The notes beneath the pieces were generated by a model. It worked only from the letters and a program-made list of their open reading frames with translations, had not been told where the DNA came from and made no database searches. Of a stretch of 64,000 bases of DNA, positions 41,817 to 50,611 are shown in pieces. Position 1 is the stretch's first letter. Each line of letters opens with the position of its first letter. Source of the DNA: Cloacibacillus sp. Its GTDB lineage: Bacteria; Synergistota; Synergistia; Synergistales; Synergistaceae. Where the stretch lies: positions 621 through 64,620 of the forward strand of contig JAVVPF010000006.1 in the NCBI GenBank assembly GCA_036655895.1, given 5' to 3'. Both the position numbers and the translations under genes were made by a program.

Positions 41817-42566
41817 TTATTCGTAATCGACTACGTTGACCCAGTAGAGCAGAAATTCGCGCTCCTCCGCCTTTCCGAGCGAAAGCCTTTCGGCGGCGCG
41901 GAGGGGTATCCATTTTTCTATATCCGATTTTGAGAGGCCGCTCTTGTTGCAGTAGAGCGCGGCGTATTTATCAGCGCCGTCTATGTCTCCGGCAAGCCAG
42001 AAGAGCAGGTAGGTGCGCGCGGCGTCGGCTGCGGGCGCGCCCTGTGCGGCGCGTTTCCAGTCAACTATATAGTCGCATCCGTCCTCCGTCACGATAAGGT
42101 TGCTAGGCGCAAAATCTCCGTGGCAGAGAGCGGCGCCGTCGGGAAGAGATTCCATGCGGATCATCAGGTCGTACATGGCGGTGCTTGAGAGCTCCGCGCC
42201 GCGGAAACTTTCCGCAAGGCGCTCTTTGAGCTTCGGAAGCGACGCGCCGTCCTTTGCGTTTATCATGATATGAGCCGCGGCGAAACGTTCCATATATTCG
42301 TCGAATTTTTCTGGCGCCTCTTCCATAAGGCGGTCGAGCGTCTTGCCCGGTATGTATTCGGTAACTATCGCCCATTTGCCGTCGGCCTTCGTCACTTCAA
42401 GTATCTTTGGAACGCGCAGGCCGCTTTCTTCGACCTTTGCGTGAGCCGCCGCCTCCGCGAGTATAGCGGCCTTTGCGTGGTCTTTGTCAAATACCTTTAT
42501 ACATTTGTCTCCGTCGCGGAAAACGGTTTTTGTGGTGCGGACCGCGATTATTTTTTCCAGCTTCAT
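41817..42566 (-). CDS. APH/choline-kinase-like phosphotransferase
   Basis: 249 aa small-molecule kinase fold. N-lobe with KCIKVFDKDHAKAAILAEAAAH (ATP Lys region), hinge IVTEYIPGKTL, catalytic loop LCHGDFAPSNLIV and metal-binding VDWKRA (Asp of DFG-equivalent). AGGAGGT precedes ATG 42566. It follows adhE by 12 bases. Relatives phosphorylate sugars, choline or aminoglycosides; nothing here points to resistance, and the substrate is unknown. Confidence 0.85.
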   Translation of the reverse strand: MKLEKIIAVRTTKTVFRDGDKCIKVFDKDHAKAAILAEAAAHAKVEESGLRVPKILEVTKADGKWAIVTEYIPGKTLDRLMEEAPEKFDEYMERFAAAHIMINAKDGASLPKLKERLAESFRGAELSSTAMYDLMIRMESLPDGAALCHGDFAPSNLIVTEDGCDYIVDWKRAAQGAPAADAARTYLLFWLAGDIDGADKYAALYCNKSGLSKSDIEKWIPLRAAERLSLGKAEEREFLLYWVNVVDYE

Positions 42567-42578
42567 CTCTGTTACCTC

Positions 42579-45194
42579 CTATTTGCCGTAGTAGGCTTTA
42601 AGGTACATCTCTTTTATTTCAGAAAGCAGCGGGTAACGGGGATTGGCGCCGGTGCACTGGTCGTCAAAGGCCTGTTCCGTCATTGCGTCGAGCGTTGAGA
42701 GAAAGGCCGCCTCGTCTATGCCGTATTCTTTTATTGTCTTTTTGATGCCGACGCGTTCTTTGAGGTCGTTTATCGCTTTGATGAGGCTCTCAAGTTTCTC
42801 GTCGGCGTTCTTGCCGGAAAGTCCCAGGTAGTCTGCAACCTCCGCGTAGCGCTCCTTGGTGTGCGGGTAGGCGTACTGCGGGAATGTCCCCATCTTGGGC
42901 GGCGTCTCCACTGCGTTGAAACGCAGCACATATTCTATCATCAGGGCGTTGGCCGTGCCGTGCGGCAGATGGTGGAAGGCTCCGAGCTTGTGCGCCATTG
43001 AGTGGCAGACGCCGAGGAAGGCGTTCGCAAAGGCCATTCCAGCCATAGAGGCGGCGTGCGCCATCTTTTCACGCGCGGTGGGGTCGTTTGCGCCGTTTTC
43101 GTAGGCGCGCGGAAGGTAGTCGAATATCGACCTGAGCGCGCGCAGCGCCATTGCGTCTGAGAACTCAGAGGCGAGCATAGAGGCGTAGGCCTCAAGCGCG
43201 TGCGTCACCGCATCTATACCGGAGGCGGCCGTCAGTCCCTTCGGCGCGTCCATCATCATGTCGGCGTCCACGATGGCCATGTTAGGCATCAGCTCGTAGT
43301 CGGCAAGCGGGTACTTCACGCCGGTCTTTTCGTCGGTTATGACGGCAAACGGCGTCACTTCGGAGCCTGTTCCGGCGGATGTTGGTACCGCGATGAAAGA
43401 TGCCTTTTCGCCCATCTTTGGGAAGGTGTAGACGCGTTTTCTTATGTCTACGAAACGCATCGCCATGTCAAGGAAATCAGCTTCGGGATGCTCGTACATC
43501 ACCCACATTATCTTGCCGGCGTCCATAGCCGATCCGCCGCCGAGTGCGATTATGCAGTCCGGGGCAAAGGCGCGCATAGCCTCCGCGCCTTCGCGGGCGC
43601 AGGCAAGCGTCGGGTCCGGGGCAACGTTGTAGAAGGTGGTGTGAGTGATGCCCATCTCGTCCAGCTTTTCAGTGATTGCCTTTGTATAGCCGTTGTTGTA
43701 AAGGAAGGAGTCCGTCACGATGAAGACCTTCTTTTTGCCAAGCACGTTCTTAAGTTCGCAAAGCGCCACCGGCAGGCAGCCCTTCTTTATATAGACTTTC
43801 TGAGGTGTGCGGAACCAGAGCATATTTTCTCTCCTCTCGGCCACGGTCTTGATATTCAGCAGATGTTTGACGCCTACGTTCTCCGAGACGGAGTTGCCGC
43901 CCCATGAACCGCAGCCCAGCGTAAGCGACGGCGTTGTGTCGAAGTTGTACATGTCGCCGATGCCGCCGTGCGACGACGGCGTGTTTACAAGCACGCGGCC
44001 CGTCTTCATGCGGCCCTTGAAATAATCGAGCTTCTCGCGCTCCGTGACGGCGTTCAGGTAAAGCGACGAGGTGTGGCCGAAACCGCCGTCCGCCACAAGC
44101 TGCTCCGCCTTTGCGACGGCCTCTTTAAAGTCCGCCGCACGGTACATGGCAAGGACGGGGGAGAGCTTTTCATGCGCGAACTCCTCGCTTATATCGACGC
44201 TCTCGACCTCGCCGATAAGTATCTTTGAACCTTCAGGCGCCTTAACGCCCGCCATCTGCGCTATCTTGCAGGCGCGTTGGCCTACTATCGCCGCGTTTAA
44301 CGCGCCGTTTACGATTATCGTCTTGCGCACGCGCTCCGTCTCCGCCTTGTTCAGGAAGTAGCAGCCGCGCGCGGCAAATTCCTTCCTGACCTCGTCGTAG
44401 ATTGTAGATAGCACGATGACGGACTGCTCAGAGGCGCAGATCATGCCGTTGTCGAATGTCTTTGAATGGATGATGGAACTGACGGCAAGCTTGATGTCGG
44501 CGCTTGTGTCGATGACCGCCGGAGTATTTCCCGCCCCTACGCCAAGCGCAGGTTTGCCGCTGGAGTAGGCCGCCTTCACCATGCCGGGGCCGCCAGTCGC
44601 AAGAATTATATCCGCGCTGTGCATCACTTCGTTTGTAAGTTCAAGCGACGGCACGTCCACCCACGCGATGATGTTCTGCGGCGCGCCCGCCGCCACAGCC
44701 GCGTCAAGCACGGTGCGCGCGGCAAGGATCGTCGCGTTCTTCGCGCGTGGATGCGGGCTTATGATTATCCCGTTGCGCGTTTTCAGAGCAAGCAGCGATT
44801 TAAAAATGGCGGTAGAGGTCGGGTTCGTCGTCGGAATGACGGCCGCTATTACGCCCACAGGTTCCGCAATGCGCTGCGTCCCGAAATATTTGTCTTCGTC
44901 TATGACGCCGCAGGTCTTGACGTCTTTATAATAGTTGTAAATATATTCTGAGGCGAAGTGGTTTTTTATAACTTTGTCTTCAAGCACGCCCATGCCGGTC
45001 TCTTCAAAGGCCGCGCGCGCAAGCGGTATGCGGGCTTTGTTTGCGGCCATTGCGGCGGCTTGAAAAATTTTGTCCACCTGTTGCTGTGTGAATCCGGCGA
45101 ATGCGCGCTGCGCTTCGCGGACCTCGTTCATCCTTGCCGCAAGCGCCTCAACGCTGTCAACTACGGCAAAGCTCTTTTCTGTCTCTTTTTTCAT
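42579..45194 (-). CDS. adhE: Bifunctional aldehyde/alcohol dehydrogenase AdhE
   Basis: Reduces acetyl-CoA to acetaldehyde and on to ethanol with NADH, re-oxidising NADH in fermentation. N-terminal CoA-acylating aldehyde dehydrogenase (about 1-440) with catalytic Cys in NGMICASEQSV; C-terminal iron alcohol dehydrogenase (about 460-871) with GGGSAMDAGK, the metal region HALEAYAS and GVCHSMAHKLGAFHHLPHG. 871 aa, standard. CAGGAG 9 bases before ATG 45194. First gene of a three-gene unit. Confidence 0.96.
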   Translation of the reverse strand: MKKETEKSFAVVDSVEALAARMNEVREAQRAFAGFTQQQVDKIFQAAAMAANKARIPLARAAFEETGMGVLEDKVIKNHFASEYIYNYYKDVKTCGVIDEDKYFGTQRIAEPVGVIAAVIPTTNPTSTAIFKSLLALKTRNGIIISPHPRAKNATILAARTVLDAAVAAGAPQNIIAWVDVPSLELTNEVMHSADIILATGGPGMVKAAYSSGKPALGVGAGNTPAVIDTSADIKLAVSSIIHSKTFDNGMICASEQSVIVLSTIYDEVRKEFAARGCYFLNKAETERVRKTIIVNGALNAAIVGQRACKIAQMAGVKAPEGSKILIGEVESVDISEEFAHEKLSPVLAMYRAADFKEAVAKAEQLVADGGFGHTSSLYLNAVTEREKLDYFKGRMKTGRVLVNTPSSHGGIGDMYNFDTTPSLTLGCGSWGGNSVSENVGVKHLLNIKTVAERRENMLWFRTPQKVYIKKGCLPVALCELKNVLGKKKVFIVTDSFLYNNGYTKAITEKLDEMGITHTTFYNVAPDPTLACAREGAEAMRAFAPDCIIALGGGSAMDAGKIMWVMYEHPEADFLDMAMRFVDIRKRVYTFPKMGEKASFIAVPTSAGTGSEVTPFAVITDEKTGVKYPLADYELMPNMAIVDADMMMDAPKGLTAASGIDAVTHALEAYASMLASEFSDAMALRALRSIFDYLPRAYENGANDPTAREKMAHAASMAGMAFANAFLGVCHSMAHKLGAFHHLPHGTANALMIEYVLRFNAVETPPKMGTFPQYAYPHTKERYAEVADYLGLSGKNADEKLESLIKAINDLKERVGIKKTIKEYGIDEAAFLSTLDAMTEQAFDDQCTGANPRYPLLSEIKEMYLKAYYGK

Positions 45195-45434
45195 AAATCA
45201 ACACTCCTGTCAGTCTGCCCAATATCAATGCCAACTTAACTAGTGAAAAATATCTCAATTCGTTGAGTTAATGATAACTTGCCGTATGAGAATAAAGAAG
45301 AGACGAGAAAAGAATATCGCTATGCAATTATCAATATAGCATTATCTATTTTTCCTAAAAGAAAAAAGTACGATAAAATTTATAGAGGAGCGTCAGAGAA
45401 GAAAAGAATGACCGCGCGCACCGTTTTCAAAAAA

Positions 45435-45468
45435 GCAGATAACGGTGCTAAAAAGACATGTTATCTGC
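45435..45468 (+). promoter_or_regulatory. Inverted repeat upstream of the AbiE genes
   Basis: GCAGATAAC (45435-45443) and GTTATCTGC (45460-45468), a perfect 9-bp dyad with a 16-base spacer. AbiEi antitoxins are known to repress their operon by binding inverted repeats upstream, so this is a candidate AbiEi site. Confidence 0.45.
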
Positions 45469-45506
45469 ATTGTTAGAAATGGTATTTTTATTTTTACGCA
45501 TTACAG

Positions 45507-45534
45507 TTGAAAAAAGAACCATTATGTGTAAAAA
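45507..45534 (+). promoter_or_regulatory. Possible promoter of the AbiE genes
   Basis: TTGAAA (45507-45512), 16 bases, TAAAAA (45529-45534), close to the ATG at 45559. Confidence 0.35.
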
Positions 45535-45558
45535 TGAAAATAAGAAGGCGGTGAGAAA

Positions 45559-46320
45559 ATGAAATATTATGGAAAGTTAGTTGAACTTGGCTGTTTTTCA
45601 CGCGAGGATGTAATTGCGCTTACAGGCACAGAGGCCGCGGCGCATTCGCTGCTGCGCGATTATTTGCGAAAGGGTCTGATAGAACGTGTGCGGCGCGATT
45701 TTTACGCCGTCATCAGCATAGAGACAAAACAGCCCATACCGACTCGTTATCAAATCGGTTCTCAAATTTTTGCGGATGCCTTCATCTCACATCACAGCGC
45801 GTTTGAATATTACGGATGTTCAAATCAGGTCTTATATGAAGTTTATGTCACTTCAAACAGCCGGTTTCAGGATTTTGAGTTTGATGGAGTTTCTTATTGC
45901 AGGGTGGCCTCGAAAGGTCGGATGATCCCAGCGCTGTCTGAGGGCGTTCGTGTGACCGATATCGAACGCACTGTTGTTGACAGCATAAACGATTTTGAAA
46001 AGATTGCGGGTGTTGAAGAAACGGTACGCTGTATCTCCCTCATACCGACGCTTGATGCGGCAAAACTGCTTGAAGCTCTGGACGTTTATGACAACGGCTT
46101 TCTTTATCAAAAATGTGGCTGGCTGCTCGAAGGCTTGCGCAATGTAATAGATTTACCGGATGATTTTTTTAAGGAATGCCGCCGCCATATTTCAAAGAGT
46201 AAGAAATACTTGACAAGAGAACGCCGCAATTTTGTTTTACATGAAGTCTGGAGCCTGTATGCCCCAGCCGATGTAAGTATACTGTTAAATAAAGGGACGG
46301 CAGACTATGATGCGGTTTGA
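45559..46320 (+). CDS. AbiEi-type antitoxin / transcriptional regulator
   Basis: Antitoxin of a type IV toxin-antitoxin (AbiE) system. An N-terminal winged helix (LTGTEAAAHSLLRDYLRKGLI) is followed by the AbiEi core: RVRRDFYAVIS, ISHHSAFEYYG, and VTDIERTVVDSI. 253 aa, usual. GC is lower than in neighbouring genes. Starts at ATG 45559 after GGCGGTGAG, and its last 14 bases overlap the toxin gene. Known AbiEi proteins neutralise the toxin without binding it and autorepress the operon. Confidence 0.88.
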   Translation: MKYYGKLVELGCFSREDVIALTGTEAAAHSLLRDYLRKGLIERVRRDFYAVISIETKQPIPTRYQIGSQIFADAFISHHSAFEYYGCSNQVLYEVYVTSNSRFQDFEFDGVSYCRVASKGRMIPALSEGVRVTDIERTVVDSINDFEKIAGVEETVRCISLIPTLDAAKLLEALDVYDNGFLYQKCGWLLEGLRNVIDLPDDFFKECRRHISKSKKYLTRERRNFVLHEVWSLYAPADVSILLNKGTADYDAV

Positions 46321-47275
46321 ACGCGTGGCTTTTGGAAGGCTGGCGCGTGAGCTTGGTTTTGTGCGTGACACATTTGAAAAAGTATGCCGCCTTGCCGATA
46401 TTTTAAAATGTATGGAAGACGACGCGCTGCTTTCAAATTTTCTTGCTTTGAAAGGGGGCACAGCAATCAATCTTACGATTTTGGACCTTCCGCGTCTTTC
46501 TGTGGATATAGATCTCGATTTTTCAGAAAATCTCCCACGCGACGAAATGTTCTCCACGCGTCAAAAAATTACAGAACGCCTTGAGAAATATATGAGAGCC
46601 TTCGGATATTCTTTAAGTCTGAAGTCTAAAAATTATCATGCGTTGGATTCATTTGTGTATGAATATCAAAATTTAGGCGGAATGAAAGACAATCTGAAAA
46701 TAGAAATCAACTACATGATGCGCTGTCATGTGCTTCCACCTTTGCGCAGACAGGTAAACATCCAGTGGTTGGACGATAGTCTGACAGTTTTGTGCGTGGC
46801 GCCGATAGAGATTTTTGCGTCAAAAATAGTGGCGCTGCTCAACAGAACAGCGCCGAGGGATTTATATGATATTCATAATATGCTGACGCGTGATTTGTTT
46901 GGGGCAAACGAGCAGGCCATGCTTCGTAAATGTGTGATGCTGTACAGCGCCATAGCTTCTGACTCTGTGCCGGAAAGTTTTGTTTTTGACAGTATTGCGC
47001 GCCTTAAGCAATATAAAATAAAAACTGATTTAATGCCTGTTCTGCGCCGAGGCGAGCAATTTAATTTAAACTATGTACAGAACGAGGTCATTGAATACCT
47101 ATCAAAACTATTGACGCCTGAAAAGGAAGAACTAAGCTTTTGGGAGGATTTTAACAGAAAAGAATATCGTCCAGAACTGCTCTTTGGCGACAGCGAGGAA
47201 TTTAAACGTATTGTCGATCATCCGATGGCGATATGGAAGTGCAGCGTTCGAGACGCAAATAAACAGCGCGGCTAG
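46307..47275 (+). CDS. AbiEii-type nucleotidyltransferase toxin
   Basis: Toxin of the AbiE pair, DUF1814/nucleotidyltransferase fold, 322 aa. Motif I LKGGTAINL followed by SVDIDLDF with the two metal-binding Asp; motif with Lys and Asp in EIFASKIVALLNRTAPRDLYDI. Family members halt growth by adding nucleotides to tRNA acceptor ends or similar targets and can give phage abortive infection. ATG 46307 (or 46310) lies within the antitoxin gene. Confidence 0.88.
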   Translation: MMRFERVAFGRLARELGFVRDTFEKVCRLADILKCMEDDALLSNFLALKGGTAINLTILDLPRLSVDIDLDFSENLPRDEMFSTRQKITERLEKYMRAFGYSLSLKSKNYHALDSFVYEYQNLGGMKDNLKIEINYMMRCHVLPPLRRQVNIQWLDDSLTVLCVAPIEIFASKIVALLNRTAPRDLYDIHNMLTRDLFGANEQAMLRKCVMLYSAIASDSVPESFVFDSIARLKQYKIKTDLMPVLRRGEQFNLNYVQNEVIEYLSKLLTPEKEELSFWEDFNRKEYRPELLFGDSEEFKRIVDHPMAIWKCSVRDANKQRG

Positions 47276-47293
47276 AAAATATTTCTAGCCGCG
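47267..47293 (+). terminator. Hairpin across the end of the AbiEii gene
   Basis: Perfect 12-bp stem (47267-47278 with 47282-47293), 3-base loop, containing the stop codon of the toxin gene. No clean T-run follows, so a factor-aided terminator or a protective 3' hairpin. Confidence 0.6.
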
Positions 47294-47460
47294 AGCTTCT
47301 TATGAGATGATGTCTGAAACTTATAAGGAAGAGCAAAGCAACTGGAGAATAAATATATAAAACTCAACTCCGCACACTTTGACAGACGGGTTGGCGGCGG
47401 GTGGGCGCTGGACCGGCGCAAAGGAACGTCTGTTGTGTCTAATGCAGCATGCCAAAATTT

Positions 47461-49068
47461 TTATTTTATCGCATTAGCCACTATCTCGGCGGCCTCTTCG
47501 TTTATCTTGGCAAGATGTTCTTCTCCCTTGAAGCTTTCCGCGTAAATTTTATAGATATCTTCTGTGCCGGATGGACGCGCGGCGAACCAGCCGTTTTCCG
47601 TCGTTACTTTGAGGCCGTCTATCGGCGCTCCGTTGCCTGGTGCGGCGGTCAGCTTCGCCGTGATTTTTTCTCCAGCGAGGCTCTCTGCCGATACGTCGGC
47701 GGGGGAGAGCTTTTTGAGGCGTTCTTTTTCTGCGCGCGTCGCGGGCGCGTCTTTGCGAGAGTAGAGCGGGCTTCCAAAGCGCCGCGTCATCGCCGCGTAA
47801 TGCTGCGCCGGGTCCATGCCGGTTACGGCGGTTATTTCGGCCGCGAGCAGGCTCATTATGAAGCCGTCTTTGTCCGTGCTCCAGGGGGTGCCGTTTCTTT
47901 TAAGGAACGAAGCGCCAGCGCTTTCTTCTCCTCCGAAGGCAAGCGTTCCGGTGAGCAGTCCGTCTACGAACCATTTAAAACCTACCGGCACTTCGTAGAC
48001 TTTGCGCCCAACTCCGGCCGCAGCGCGGTCTATCATGGAGCTTGAAACGAGCGTTTTTCCGGTCATAGCGGAGCCGTTCCATTCTTTTCGGTGGGTAAAG
48101 AGATATTCTATGGCCACTGCGAGATAGGCGTTCGGCTGCATGAGGCCGGACTTAGTTACGATGCCGTGGCGGTCGTAGTCTGGGTCGTTGCCGAAGGCGA
48201 TGTCGTATTTGTCTTTAAGCGCGACGAGGTTTGCCATAGCCCACGGAGAGGAGCAGTCCATGCGTATCTTGCCGTCGTGGTCGAGCGGCATGAAGGAAAA
48301 GGTCGGGTCGACCTTTTTGTTGACGACTTCGATGTCGAGGCCGTACCGTTCCGCTATCGGCTCCCAGAAGAAGATGCCGGAGCCGCCGAGAGGGTCCGCG
48401 CCTATTTTGAGGCCGGAGGCGGCGATCGCCTTCATGTCGATTATTTCAGCCAGCCCCCCTATGTACCGCGCGACGTAATCAATGAGCTTGACGTTTTGCA
48501 TGGAAAGCGCCTGTTTGAACGTCACGCGTTTTACTCCTGCGAGTTTTGCGTCAAGCAGATCGTTTGCGCGGTTTTCTATTATTTTTGTTATCTCTGTGCC
48601 AGCAGGACCGCCGCTTGGCGGGTTGTATTTGAAACCGCCGTCCTGCGGCGGGTTGTGGGACGGAGTGATGACGACGCCGTCCGCCGTGGGCGCGCCCTTT
48701 TGGCTGTTCCATTCAAGTATCGCGTGCGATATGACGGGCGTCGGCGTGTAGGTGAAACCTTGCTGCATACGCAGTTCTACGCCGTTTGCGGCAAAGACGC
48801 CAGCCGCGGTGCGCAGCGCCGCTTCGGAGAGCGCGTGCGTGTCCATGCCCATAAAAAGCGGCCCCGTTATGGCGCGCGCCGCCCTATATTCGCAGATGGC
48901 CTGCGAGACGGCTGCTATATGGTCCTCGTTGAAGCTGCCTTTCAAAGGCGTTCCTCTGTGCCCCGAAGTGCCGAACGAGACGCGCTGCGCCTTGTCGCCA
49001 GTATTTGGGCTTTCCGTGTAATAGGCTGTCATGAGCCTTGGTATATTTATGATAGGACGATCCGTCAT
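47461..49068 (-). CDS. pgm: Phosphoglucomutase (alpha-D-glucose-specific)
   Basis: Interconverts glucose-1-P and glucose-6-P for glycogen and envelope sugar synthesis. [15 protein letters not shown] at the N-terminus, active-site Ser in [16 protein letters not shown], metal loop DPDYDRHG, sugar-binding [10 protein letters not shown] and phosphate-binding [13 protein letters not shown]. 535 aa, the usual length of the E. coli-type enzyme. GGGAGGG precedes ATG 49068. Single gene, divergent from rmuC. Confidence 0.95.
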   Translation of the reverse strand: MTDRPIINIPRLMTAYYTESPNTGDKAQRVSFGTSGHRGTPLKGSFNEDHIAAVSQAICEYRAARAITGPLFMGMDTHALSEAALRTAAGVFAANGVELRMQQGFTYTPTPVISHAILEWNSQKGAPTADGVVITPSHNPPQDGGFKYNPPSGGPAGTEITKIIENRANDLLDAKLAGVKRVTFKQALSMQNVKLIDYVARYIGGLAEIIDMKAIAASGLKIGADPLGGSGIFFWEPIAERYGLDIEVVNKKVDPTFSFMPLDHDGKIRMDCSSPWAMANLVALKDKYDIAFGNDPDYDRHGIVTKSGLMQPNAYLAVAIEYLFTHRKEWNGSAMTGKTLVSSSMIDRAAAGVGRKVYEVPVGFKWFVDGLLTGTLAFGGEESAGASFLKRNGTPWSTDKDGFIMSLLAAEITAVTGMDPAQHYAAMTRRFGSPLYSRKDAPATRAEKERLKKLSPADVSAESLAGEKITAKLTAAPGNGAPIDGLKVTTENGWFAARPSGTEDIYKIYAESFKGEEHLAKINEEAAEIVANAIK

Positions 49069-49189
49069 ATAAAACCCTCCCTTTTCGTTATTTCTTGTTA
49101 GCTGCTTTCTGTATCAATAATAACTCATATTTGTCCTTTGATAAACAAAGTTCGCGTTATAATATCGGGATAACGGAGGTGTTTGTGGT

Positions 49190-50557
49190 ATGCCTTTACT
49201 TTTGGGAATAGGCGCCCTGCTGATTCTTGCAGGCATTTACATTGTGATGTCGCTTTCGCGTTTTCGCGAAGGCGCGGGCGCCATGGAGCAGACGGCGCGC
49301 GAGCTGTTGACGCGGCTGCAAAAGATGGAGGGCCGTCTTGACGATTCGGAGGAACGCGTAGGCTCGGCGCTTGCTCAGATGCGCAAGGAACAGCGCGAGT
49401 CCGCAATCGACAACAGAAACGAACAGACGCGCAACATCGGGATATTCGGCGACGCACAGGCGCGGCGCATCAAAGAGATCGGCGATATGCAGCGAGAGAG
49501 CCTTACTGCGTTTTCGGGGCAGCTGACTGACATAAGCCGCCTCAACGAAGAGAAGCTCGAGGCTGTGCGTGAGACGGTTGAGAAAAAGCTCTCCGAGCTT
49601 TACAAAAGCAACGAGGAAAAGCTTGAAAAGATGCGGGCTACCGTGGACGAGCAGCTTCACTCTACGCTTGAAAAGAGGCTCGGCGAGGCCTTCGCCACAG
49701 TCTCCGAACGCCTGGAGCAGGTGCACAGGGGGCTTGGCGAGATGCGTGCGCTAACTTCGGATGTAGGCGATTTAAAGCGCGTGCTGGCAAACGTGAAGGT
49801 GCGCGGAAGCTGGGGCGAGATGCAGCTTGGCGCGCTGCTTGCGCAAATACTTACGAAGGAGCAGTACGAGGAAAACGTCTCGACGCGGCCCGGGAGCGCG
49901 GAGCGCGTTGAATTTGCCGTCGTGCTGCCTGGCGCGGGCGATGGCGGGAGCCGAGTGCTGCTGCCGATAGATTCAAAGTTCCCGCTTGAAGATTATCAGC
50001 GGCTTGTGACCGCCTCTGAAAACGCGCAGCCGCAGCAGGCGGCGGAGGCGCGCCGCGCGCTTCGTCTTAGGGTGCTTGCTGAGGCGGCGGATATTCGCAA
50101 CAAATATCTGGAACCGCCCTTCACCACCGATTTCGGCATACTTTACCTGCCGATAGAGGGCCTCTATGCGGAGGTGCTTCAGATAGACGGCCTCTGCGAG
50201 CAGATGTCGCGCGACTTCCGCGTCGTGCCGGCGGGGCCGACCACTATATGCGCGCTGCTCAACAGCCTTCAGATGGGCTTTAGGACGCTTGCCATAGAAA
50301 AGCGTTCCTCCGAGGTGTGGGCGCTTCTTGGCAAGGTGAAGAGCGAGTTTGAAAAGTTCGGAGAGGTGCTTGACAAGACGCGCCAGAAGATAGACCAGGC
50401 CGGCAAGGAGCTTGAACGCGCCGGCACGCGCACAAGGGCTATCAACCGCGCGCTCTCCGGCGTGCAGAAGCTTTCCTCGTCAGACGAAGCTCTGCCCGCG
50501 GTTTTTGACGCCGACTGTGAAAAAGAAGAAGAACGCGGCGATATAATTGACGATTGA
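49190..50557 (+). CDS. rmuC: RmuC-family DNA recombination protein
   Basis: Limits DNA inversion at short repeats; a nuclease-like fold anchored at the membrane. N-terminal hydrophobic segment (LLLGIGALLILAGIYIVMSL), long coiled coil to about residue 190, then the RmuC core with RGSWGEMQLGALL, LPIDSKFPLEDYQR, TTDFGILYLPIEGLYAEVL and AGPTTICALLNSLQMGF. 455 aa, typical. GGAGGT 9 bases before ATG 49190. A TATAAT at 49158-49163 is a likely -10. Confidence 0.93.
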   Translation: MPLLLGIGALLILAGIYIVMSLSRFREGAGAMEQTARELLTRLQKMEGRLDDSEERVGSALAQMRKEQRESAIDNRNEQTRNIGIFGDAQARRIKEIGDMQRESLTAFSGQLTDISRLNEEKLEAVRETVEKKLSELYKSNEEKLEKMRATVDEQLHSTLEKRLGEAFATVSERLEQVHRGLGEMRALTSDVGDLKRVLANVKVRGSWGEMQLGALLAQILTKEQYEENVSTRPGSAERVEFAVVLPGAGDGGSRVLLPIDSKFPLEDYQRLVTASENAQPQQAAEARRALRLRVLAEAADIRNKYLEPPFTTDFGILYLPIEGLYAEVLQIDGLCEQMSRDFRVVPAGPTTICALLNSLQMGFRTLAIEKRSSEVWALLGKVKSEFEKFGEVLDKTRQKIDQAGKELERAGTRTRAINRALSGVQKLSSSDEALPAVFDADCEKEEERGDIIDD

Positions 50558-50611
50558 TTGCAAACTGGCTATTATGGCTTATAAATAATCAATGAAAGGA
50601 AGTTTTGCAAT

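Larger units (their letters stand above)
45195..45558. other. Divergent intergenic region between adhE and the AbiE pair
   Basis: 364 bases, clearly AT-richer than the surroundings. Contains a short hairpin CTCAA-TTCG-TTGAG around 45254, the inverted repeat at 45435-45468 and a possible + promoter at 45507-45534. An open frame at 45279-45476 has no ribosome site or family match and is not called. It probably marks the left edge of an acquired segment. Confidence 0.5.

Noticed and set aside
45279-45476. 65-codon open frame between adhE and the AbiE genes
   Set aside because: No ribosome site, no family resemblance, Lys-rich composition expected from AT-rich noncoding DNA, and it runs across the inverted repeat.
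48091-49101. 336-codon + frame opposite phosphoglucomutase
   Set aside because: Antisense shadow of a high-GC gene; no start signal and no recognisable domain.
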